From the NCBI GenBank assembly GCA_902489375.1, contig CABTZP010000015.1, positions 1 to 20,096 on the forward strand: a stretch of DNA of 20,096 nucleotides. The letters run 5' to 3'. This DNA is from an uncultured Tissierellia bacterium (GTDB lineage: Bacteria; Bacillota; Clostridia; Tissierellales; Peptoniphilaceae). The notes below the pieces were generated by a model. It ran no database searches, was not told the origin of the DNA, and worked only from the letters and a program-made list of their open reading frames with translations. This document shows positions 14,344 to 20,096 of the stretch, in pieces. The translations under genes were made by a program, and so were the position numbers. Position 1 is the stretch's first letter. Each line of letters starts with the position of its first letter.

Positions 14344-15231
14344 ATGAGTTTAGACGAAGAAATGCTAGAGCGCGAAATGGAAAAATTTCACCAGCCGACG
14401 GATCCCATGGCCATGGATCGGATTCCGGTGGATTATACCCCCTATCTCGGTGAGCGGACTTTTGAAGAGGCCAAATCCGTCATCTTGTCCGGAGGAAACC
14501 TTTTGCTGATTGGGGAAAAATCCACGGGGAAAAATATCCTGGCGGAGCACCTGGCCGGGCTTTTTCACCGCCCCCTTTACACCGTCTCCTTTCACGTTGC
14601 CACCGATGCCGAATCGCTGATCGGGACGGACAGTTTAAAGAACGGAGAAGTCATCTACCGGCCGGGACCAATCACCCAGGCGGCGACCAGCGGCGGCTTC
14701 TGCGTTCTCGATGAAATTAACATGGCAAAAAATGAAGCTGTATCCGTCCTCCACGCGACGCTGGATCACCGTCGGCTGATTGATATCCCCGGCTATCAGC
14801 CTGTTCATCTTCACCCTTTAACCCGCTTTATCGCCACCATGAACCAGGGCTATGCTGGAACCCGGGCGGTCAACAGAGCTCTGCTTTCCCGCTTTAGCGT
14901 CATTCGAATGCCTTTGATCTCCGAAGAGGGACTGGGCCAGCTCTTAAGGCGACATTTCCCCCGGCTTCGGGAAAAATATGTTGAGCAATTCACCCTCTTT
15001 TTCTTCGAGATTGTCCATAAGCATCAGGCTGGAGAAATTTCCGACCGGCCGGTCGACCTTCGGGGGCTGATTGATGCCATCGGTCTGGTTTACTGGGGGC
15101 TTTCTTTGGGTCAGGCGATTGACCTGGGCATTACCAATAAAAGTGACGACGAATTTGAACGGACCCTGGTCCGGGACCTCGTCGATGAACGCTTTCTCGT
15201 CGAAGACGGCAAAGATCAGCTTTTTGCGTAA
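14344..15231 (+). CDS. MoxR-family AAA+ ATPase
   Basis: This 295-residue protein is a MoxR/CbbQ-type AAA+ ATPase, a class thought to act as a chaperone that remodels or activates a partner together with a VWA-domain protein. Visible motifs: P-loop GEKSTGKN (57-64), Walker B VLDEIN (121-126), sensor 1 ATMN (164-167) and the arginine-finger region RALLSRF (178-184). The P-loop ends in Asn where Ser or Thr usually coordinates magnesium. GGAAGG lies just upstream of ATG 14344. The VWA gene starts 10 bp after its stop, so they form one unit. The target is unknown; no oxidoreductase, dehydrogenase or other obvious client lies in the window. Confidence 0.9.
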   Translation: MSLDEEMLEREMEKFHQPTDPMAMDRIPVDYTPYLGERTFEEAKSVILSGGNLLLIGEKSTGKNILAEHLAGLFHRPLYTVSFHVATDAESLIGTDSLKNGEVIYRPGPITQAATSGGFCVLDEINMAKNEAVSVLHATLDHRRLIDIPGYQPVHLHPLTRFIATMNQGYAGTRAVNRALLSRFSVIRMPLISEEGLGQLLRRHFPRLREKYVEQFTLFFFEIVHKHQAGEISDRPVDLRGLIDAIGLVYWGLSLGQAIDLGITNKSDDEFERTLVRDLVDERFLVEDGKDQLFA

Positions 15232-15241
15232 AGGAGCTTTT

Positions 15242-16897
15242 ATGGGATCCCCTTCCTGGAAAAGACGCGTTGATAATCTCATCTGGGCCGGCGCCAGGTC
15301 CTACCGGTTCCGCCCCCTCTTTCATATGAAGGATCTTTCCGGAGAGATGGATCCCTATATGAATCTTATTGAAGGCCTGGCCGCAAAATACTATGGCGAT
15401 TTTGCCATTGAAGATCTGTTTTCCAGCTGGGCTCATCAGGTCCGCCAATACCGCTTTGATCAGCTGACCTGGCTCTGTCTGGAAAGAGCGGTTTATGAAA
15501 AGGAAAAGCCGATTCGGCCGGCCCTTTCCCGCCTTCAGAAAGACTATGCCCAGATGCTTTTACGGCCGGAGGATGAGATGCGGCGGCGGATTTTTTATTT
15601 GAAAGATCCCCTCTCCACCCGTCTGCTCCTTGCGCGGGCTCATGAAATTTTGGATGAGCCCTATTCCCTGGGCTCCCGGGAAAGGAAAGTTTATGACAAG
15701 CTAATCCTTCCCCCTGAAGCCGGCGCGGAAGAAATCAAGGCCCGTTTGCTTTCCCTTTTTCAGGACCTAGGTCTTCGGCCGGATCGGACCTTTACCCCCC
15801 ATCCTTTTTTCGAAAAATTAGCTTCTCTTACGCCCAGGCAGCTGGAATACTCCAACCGGCCGGATTCCTTTAACCGGGGAGAAGGGGAAAAAGAATCCTC
15901 TTCGCCCATGGTTCGCTTTCTGTTATCCCGAAAACGGGCAAGGGAAAATGAGCTGACCCGCCTGTTCGGCCCTTCCCTGCTTTCTGAGAAGGATCGGCTG
16001 CTTTGGGAGGAGAAGGTTTGTCAGGGAGCCCATCAGGGCCTTCATCTTTGGCTCAGCAAGGGGGCCGAGGAGAAGGATCTCTCCCAAGAATTTTTGCTGG
16101 AACGGCGGAGAAACCGAGAGGCCTATCAGGACCGCCAGATCCTTTACAACCGGGCCATCGAAAGTCTTTCCGCTCAGATTGCCTCCGTTCTTCAGGCTCA
16201 AACCGGGACGGAAACTTCGGTCGGCCGCCATGGCCGGCTCCTGGGAAAAAGGGCCTGGCGGGCTTCTCTGGGGTCCAGCCGGATTTTTGAACGAACCATC
16301 ACCGAGCCCATCGCGGGCTTTTCCGTGGATTTGCTCCTGGACGGATCGGCTTCCCGGGGGCCGGATCAGGAGGAAATCGCCGCGCAGGCGATTATTGTCT
16401 CCCAGGCCATGGACCGGGTGGGGATTGCCAACCGGGTCCTCTCCTTTTGTACTTTTCAGGATACGACCGCTTTTACCCTCTTAAAAAATTTTGATCAGTT
16501 CAGCGCGGAGGCGCTCTTTTCCTACGTTGCCCGGGGATGGAATCGGGACGGCCTGGCCTATCGGGCTTTGGTCGATCTTCTTCGTCAGCGGCCTTCGGAC
16601 CGGCACCTTCTTTTGATTTTTACCGATGTCACCCCTCGTGATCTTCGGCCTATGTCGGGTTTTCCTCACTATGAGTATGTCGGAAAACGGGCGCAGGAGG
16701 ATGCGCTGGAGGCGATGAAGGCCCTTCGGCGGGAGAAAATCGCCATCGCGGGGCTGATTTCCGGAATTCTTTCTGATTCAGACCAGGCCCGCCTTTTCTT
16801 CGGCTCCCACTTTGCCAGGATCCTTCGTCCTGAGGAACTGGCGGCTGGAGCGGGCCGGCTCCTTCAAAATGAAATTGAGCGTTTAACCTATGATTAA
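15242..16897 (+). CDS. VWA-domain protein, partner of the MoxR ATPase (NorD/CobT-like)
   Basis: This 551-residue cytosolic protein has a long helical, charged N-terminal part (about 1-355) of no recognised function, and a C-terminal von Willebrand A domain (about 358-545). The metal-ion-dependent adhesion site starts DGSAS (367-371), an intact DxSxS. GWNRDGLAYRAL (432-443) occupies the position of the third MIDAS loop and has Asn/Arg/Asp instead of a clear Thr, as in NorD/CobT-like proteins. FTDVTP (460-465) supplies the later Asp. The frame is open upstream to 15071 inside moxR, but ATG 15242 has AAAGGAG at 6 nt and is the real start. No signal peptide or membrane segment is seen. Function is inferred from the MoxR-VWA pairing. 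Confidence 0.88.
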   Translation: MGSPSWKRRVDNLIWAGARSYRFRPLFHMKDLSGEMDPYMNLIEGLAAKYYGDFAIEDLFSSWAHQVRQYRFDQLTWLCLERAVYEKEKPIRPALSRLQKDYAQMLLRPEDEMRRRIFYLKDPLSTRLLLARAHEILDEPYSLGSRERKVYDKLILPPEAGAEEIKARLLSLFQDLGLRPDRTFTPHPFFEKLASLTPRQLEYSNRPDSFNRGEGEKESSSPMVRFLLSRKRARENELTRLFGPSLLSEKDRLLWEEKVCQGAHQGLHLWLSKGAEEKDLSQEFLLERRRNREAYQDRQILYNRAIESLSAQIASVLQAQTGTETSVGRHGRLLGKRAWRASLGSSRIFERTITEPIAGFSVDLLLDGSASRGPDQEEIAAQAIIVSQAMDRVGIANRVLSFCTFQDTTAFTLLKNFDQFSAEALFSYVARGWNRDGLAYRALVDLLRQRPSDRHLLLIFTDVTPRDLRPMSGFPHYEYVGKRAQEDALEAMKALRREKIAIAGLISGILSDSDQARLFFGSHFARILRPEELAAGAGRLLQNEIERLTYD

Positions 16898-16913
16898 GCT
16901 TTTATAGGCATCG

Positions 16914-16963
16914 AGCGGAATCCATGGCGGCTGAAAAATCCGGGGCTTTTGATTCCGCTTTTT
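16914..16963 (+). terminator. Terminator of the MoxR/VWA unit
   Basis: AGCGGAATC (16914-16922) pairs with GATTCCGCT (16951-16959), followed by TTTTTGATTTTT. The loop is long (28 nt) and partly self-paired. It starts 17 bp after the VWA stop and ends just before the stop codon of the convergent gpsA gene. Confidence 0.75.
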
Positions 16964-16968
16964 GATTT

Positions 16969-18000
16969 TTAACGGATCTCGGATTTGGGATCCCGGTTCA
17001 TCAGGGAAAGGACGGCTTCCCGAACGGGGACTCCCTGGTTGACGACGGCCTGGACTCCGTCGACAATGGGCATTTGCACTTTGTATTTTTCCTTGAGCGC
17101 CAGGGCGGCGGGAAGAGCGTTTAAGCCTTCGACAACCTGACCGACTTCTTTGAGGGCTTCTTCTAGGGTCTTTCCCTGTCCTAAATAATAGCCGCACCGG
17201 TAGTTGCGGGAATGGAGGGAGGTGGCGGTGACAATCAGGTCGCCGATCCCCGCCAGACCGGCAAAGGTTTCGGCTGAGCCGCCCATGGCCAGGCCCAGGC
17301 GGGTCATCTCGGCGGCCCCTCGGGTGATGAGGGCGGCTTTGGCATTGTCCCCGAAACCGGACCCATCCGACATTCCGGCAGCCAGGGCAATGATGTTTTT
17401 CAGGGCTCCGCAGAGCTCAACTCCGATCATATCGGGATTGGTGTAGACCCGCATCCGCTCGTTCATAAAGATCTTTTGAACGGTTTCGGCTTTTGCAAGG
17501 TCCGGTGAGGCGACAACCAGGCAGGAAGGAAGGCCGATGGCAACTTCCTCGGCGTGGGTGGGGCCGGAAACGGCGATATAGGAAAAGGGGCCATTTCCGT
17601 CTTTTTCCAGCTCTTCCTGAATCACCCGGGTTAGGATTTCATTGGTGTCTTTTTCGATCCCTTTTGACACGCAAAGGATCAGGGGACGGACCTCTGAAGC
17701 TCCCCCTTTTTGCCGGGCGAAGACCTGGGAAACTTTTCGGGCCGTTTCCCGGATAAAAATGGAGGGAACGGCAAAGACGACAAGGTCTTTCTTTTCCAGG
17801 GCCTTTTCCAGGTCCGGCTGGGTTTTAAGGGTATCGGGGAGGATGGCTCCCGGAAGGTTTTTGTGCTTTTTGCTCTGGTTCATTTGAACGAGCTCTTCGG
17901 CAATGGCCGACCAAAGGGTCAGGTCATGGCCTTCCTGGGCCAGCATAATGGAAAGGGCGCTCCCCCATGTTCCCGCGCCTAGGATTACAATTTTCGCCAT
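16969..18000 (-). CDS. gpsA: Glycerol-3-phosphate dehydrogenase [NAD(P)+]
   Basis: This 343-residue cytosolic enzyme reduces dihydroxyacetone phosphate to sn-glycerol 3-phosphate, the backbone for phospholipids. The Rossmann motif GAGTWGSAL (8-16) is at the N-terminus. SKGIEKDT (112-119, with Lys113), SGPTHAEEV (145-153), and GALKNIIALAAGMSDG (198-213, with catalytic Lys201) are standard, as is GFGDNAKAALITRG (215-228). Length is normal. AGAGGAG lies 5 nt before ATG 18000. It is convergent with the VWA gene and divergent from putP. Confidence 0.97.
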   Translation of the reverse strand: MAKIVILGAGTWGSALSIMLAQEGHDLTLWSAIAEELVQMNQSKKHKNLPGAILPDTLKTQPDLEKALEKKDLVVFAVPSIFIRETARKVSQVFARQKGGASEVRPLILCVSKGIEKDTNEILTRVIQEELEKDGNGPFSYIAVSGPTHAEEVAIGLPSCLVVASPDLAKAETVQKIFMNERMRVYTNPDMIGVELCGALKNIIALAAGMSDGSGFGDNAKAALITRGAAEMTRLGLAMGGSAETFAGLAGIGDLIVTATSLHSRNYRCGYYLGQGKTLEEALKEVGQVVEGLNALPAALALKEKYKVQMPIVDGVQAVVNQGVPVREAVLSLMNRDPKSEIR

Positions 18001-18068
18001 TTTTTCTCCTCTCTGGGTTCGATTTCGTTCGTTTTTTTCTTCCCTTTGTCTTTTCTCTTTCTATAATA

Positions 18069-18077
18069 TGATATAAT
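18069..18077 (+). promoter_or_regulatory. Extended -10 promoter for putP
   Basis: TGATATAAT is a perfect extended -10 (TGnTATAAT). A further TATAAT lies at 18062-18067. No well-placed -35 is seen; TTGTCT (18046-18051) is 20 bp away. The transcript leader would be about 110 nt and contains CCGC..GCGG at about 18119-18133 followed by a T-rich stretch, which could be a weak attenuator. The same AT-rich island must also serve gpsA on the other strand. Confidence 0.55.
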
Positions 18078-18196
18078 GCGAAAAAAATATTGGGAAGTCT
18101 TCTGATTGATGTGGAGAGCCGCTTTTTGGGCGGGGTCTTCTTTTAATTGAGATTTTCCTTTTCCCCCCGTGCGTAAACAAAAAAAGGAGCGTTCAT

Positions 18197-19729
18197 ATGG
18201 ATAAGAATCTGCTTTCGACGGCGATTGCCATTATCATCTATCTTATCTTGATGCTGGTGATTGGCTTTCATTTTTCCCGCAGCAACAAAGACATCGGTGA
18301 TTATTATCTGGGGGGCAGGAAACTGGGCCCATTTGCGGTTGCCATGAGCGCCGAGGCTTCCGATATGTCCAGCTGGCTTTTGATGGGCCTTCCCGGCCTT
18401 GCCTATACCTTTGGCTTGGCGGAAGCAACCTACACCGCCTTAGGGCTAGCGATTGGAACCTATCTGAACTGGCTGATCGTTTCAAAACGGATTCGGGTCT
18501 ATTCCCAGCATCTGGATGTCATCACCATTCCTCAGTTTTTCTCCCGACGTTACCATGATGAGAAAAACCTCCTGAACGCCTTGGCGGCTGTCATTATCAT
18601 TCTCTTTTTTATCCCTTATACGGCTTCCGGTTTCGCAGCCTGCGGAAAGCTTTTTCATTCGATGTTTGGTCTTAATTATGAGTTTTCCATGGGGCTTTCG
18701 GCTGTGGTCATCATGCTCTACACGACGACGGGCGGGTTTATGGCGGCGACGATGACCGATGTGATTCAAGGGGTGGTCATGTCCATTGCCCTGATTATTG
18801 TCATGGCTTTCGGGGTTCATTCGGCCGGCGGGTCGGCGGCGGTTGTCGCCAGTGCAAAAGATCTTTCCGGTTACCTGAGCTTTACCGAGATTTATAACCG
18901 GGAGCTGGGGCTGGCTCAGCCTTACGGTTTTCTTTCGATCGCTTCCATGCTGGCCTGGGGGCTGGGCTATTTCGGTATGCCCCACGTGCTTCTCCGGTTC
19001 ATGGCCATCGAAGATAAGGAGCAGCTTACCCTCTCCCGGCGGGTGGCCATGGTTTGGGTAATCGTTTCGCTGGCTGTGGCGGTCCTGATCGGGATTATTG
19101 CTAATGCTTTAACACAGTTCGGAGTGCTTCCCATCTTGGAGGGAGCGGACGCGGAAACCTCCATTATCCGGATTTCGGCTATTATGGGCGGAAAGGGGAT
19201 TGGGGCGGCCTTTGTCGGTGGCATTATTCTCGCGGGGATCTTAGCCGCGACCATGTCGACTTCGGATTCTCAGCTTTTGGCGGCTTCTTCTTCCGCTTCG
19301 CAGAATATTATGAGTGACTTTTTGGGCTACAAGATGTCTGAGCGCCAGTCGATGATCGTCGCCAAGGCGGTGACCTTGATTATCGCGATCGTCGCGGTCT
19401 TTCTGGCGGCGGATCCGGCTTCTTCGGTTTTTGAGATCGTCTCTTTTGCCTGGGCGGGCTTTGGGGCGACCTTTGGGCCGGTGGTCCTCCTGGCTCTTTT
19501 CTGGAAAAATTCCAATAAGTATGGGGCCTTCGCAGGCATGGCCGCGGGGGCTGTGATGATTATGGTATGGAAGTACAAAATTAGCCCCATGGGCGGGGTC
19601 TGGGCAATTTATGAACTTCTTCCCGCTTTTCTTTTTGCGCTGCTGGTCAATGTCCTGGTGAGCCTTCTTTCGGGCGGAGCCAGTGAGGACGTGAAAAAGG
19701 AATTTGAGGAATATAAGGCGGCCCTGTAA
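18197..19729 (+). CDS. putP: Sodium/proline symporter (SSS family)
   Basis: This 510-residue membrane protein imports proline, or a related solute, with Na+. It has about 13 hydrophobic segments from TM1 (about 8-26) to the C-terminal segment near 475-495. The family signature is strong: YYLGGRKLGPFAVAMSAEASDMSSWLLMGLPG (about 37-68), whose Asp56 matches the E. coli PutP Na+-site Asp55, then DVITIPQFFSRRY, and MSTSDSQLLAASSSASQNI near residue 352, covering the second Na+-site Ser/Thr. Where E. coli has SAGASDMSGW this protein has SAEASDMSSW. AAGGAG lies 7 nt before ATG 18197. The C-terminal tail is charged. Proline is the usual substrate for such close PutP relatives, but other solutes are possible. 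Confidence 0.93.
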   Translation: MDKNLLSTAIAIIIYLILMLVIGFHFSRSNKDIGDYYLGGRKLGPFAVAMSAEASDMSSWLLMGLPGLAYTFGLAEATYTALGLAIGTYLNWLIVSKRIRVYSQHLDVITIPQFFSRRYHDEKNLLNALAAVIIILFFIPYTASGFAACGKLFHSMFGLNYEFSMGLSAVVIMLYTTTGGFMAATMTDVIQGVVMSIALIIVMAFGVHSAGGSAAVVASAKDLSGYLSFTEIYNRELGLAQPYGFLSIASMLAWGLGYFGMPHVLLRFMAIEDKEQLTLSRRVAMVWVIVSLAVAVLIGIIANALTQFGVLPILEGADAETSIIRISAIMGGKGIGAAFVGGIILAGILAATMSTSDSQLLAASSSASQNIMSDFLGYKMSERQSMIVAKAVTLIIAIVAVFLAADPASSVFEIVSFAWAGFGATFGPVVLLALFWKNSNKYGAFAGMAAGAVMIMVWKYKISPMGGVWAIYELLPAFLFALLVNVLVSLLSGGASEDVKKEFEEYKAAL

Positions 19730-19876
19730 AGAAGATGGCCTACTGACCAAGAATCTGCTTCGTATTTGGGTGCTGATCGGCCCGGCCAGCTCGGTGACAG
19801 AATCTGGTGGCGGAATTTGGTCGCCGAACTCGGAACAAATGAAAATTTTGACCTGTGCTTATGTTGATGAATGAAG

Positions 19877-19902
19877 CCTGCGCCTCTGGCGCAGGTTTTT
19901 TT
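19877..19902 (+). terminator. Intrinsic terminator after putP
   Basis: CCTGCGCC, loop TCT, GGCGCAGG forms a perfect 8-bp GC-rich stem followed by seven T. It lies about 150 bp after the putP stop with no gene between. Confidence 0.93.
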
Positions 19903-19978
19903 GCGCATAGGAAGTTTCTGGCGAGGCGATCCAGCGAGAGAAAATACAGTACCGGAGGCGGGTTCCTTACAAAACGGG

Positions 19979-19997
19979 GCATTGCCGGAGGCAATGC
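19979..19997 (+). terminator. Hairpin near the contig end, possible terminator
   Basis: GCATTGCC, loop GGA, GGCAATGC is a perfect 8-bp stem, followed by GGTTTTAG rather than a clean T run. A second small stem GCGG..CCGC (19996-20009) follows at once. It might belong to a gene beyond the window edge. Confidence 0.45.
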
Positions 19998-20096
19998 GGT
20001 TTTAGCCGCCCCTCCCCCCCCCCCCACCAGCCCCGCCAGCGCGCGGGGGGGGGGGGGGGCCCGGGCAGGCAACGGCGGAGTAACAGAAGGGGAGGG

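Larger units (their letters stand above)
19730..20096. other. Non-coding right edge with terminator, hairpins and homopolymer runs
   Basis: No credible gene is seen after putP. The stretch holds the putP terminator, a GC-rich segment with inverted pairs (GGCGG..TCGCC near 19810-19832), a hairpin GCATTGCC GGA GGCAATGC (19979-19997) and, at the very end, C12 (20014-20025) and G15 (20045-20059). The last 90 bases look unreliable. Confidence 0.6.

Noticed and set aside
15071..15241. Upstream start of the VWA frame inside moxR
   Set aside because: It overlaps a well-defined AAA+ coding region; ATG 15242 has a strong AAAGGAG site.
19740..20072. Minus-strand frame of 110 codons at the right edge
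   Set aside because: It runs through the putP terminator and the homopolymer runs, starts in artefact-like GC-rich sequence and has no recognisable domain.

Overview
The window looks like about 20 kb of chromosome from a low-to-mid GC member of the Bacillota, most likely a clostridial or Peptoniphilaceae-type anaerobe. The evidence is a class III (Firmicutes-type) fructose-1,6-bisphosphatase, a DegV protein, an L-box lysine riboswitch, strong AGGAGG ribosome binding sites, sigma-A promoters, many intrinsic terminators, and a sortase-type surface protein. The genus is inference only. The right edge carries a C12 and a G15 run and looks like a low-quality contig end.

Left part, minus strand (1-2009): a textbook sigma-A promoter drives a lysine riboswitch with its own terminator. 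These control an amino-acid ABC transporter in which the substrate-binding protein and permease are fused, followed by the first codons of the next gene, presumably its ATPase. This is a predicted lysine importer shut off by lysine. The open frame runs back through the riboswitch, but the real start is at 1671. Next, on the plus strand (2319-4577), is a secreted, acidic surface protein with 39-bp tandem repeats and a non-standard SPATG wall-sorting signal, followed by two terminators.

Middle (4842-10136, plus strand): fbp (gluconeogenesis), ppk1 (polyphosphate synthesis, with an unusual charged C-terminal tail) and a Cof-type HAD phosphatase lie in one direction. The HAD gene overlaps tail-to-tail by 60 bp with tadA on the minus strand.

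The minus-strand unit 14271-10077 reads degV, lipoprotein substrate-binding protein, permease, ATPase, tadA. It starts from a near-consensus promoter and has a stable hairpin between the binding protein and permease genes. Diverging from degV on the plus strand is a two-gene MoxR AAA+ ATPase / VWA-domain module (14344-16897), closed by a terminator. gpsA (minus, glycerol-3-phosphate dehydrogenase) and putP (plus, Na+/proline-type symporter) diverge from a shared AT-rich region, and putP ends at a strong terminator.

Most genes are housekeeping or transport functions. I did not find a clearly novel system. The points most worth a second look are the riboswitch-controlled fused lysine transporter, the repeat-bearing surface protein with its variant sorting motif, the MoxR/VWA pair with an altered P-loop, the PPK1 tail, and the DegV-led ABC transporter operon.
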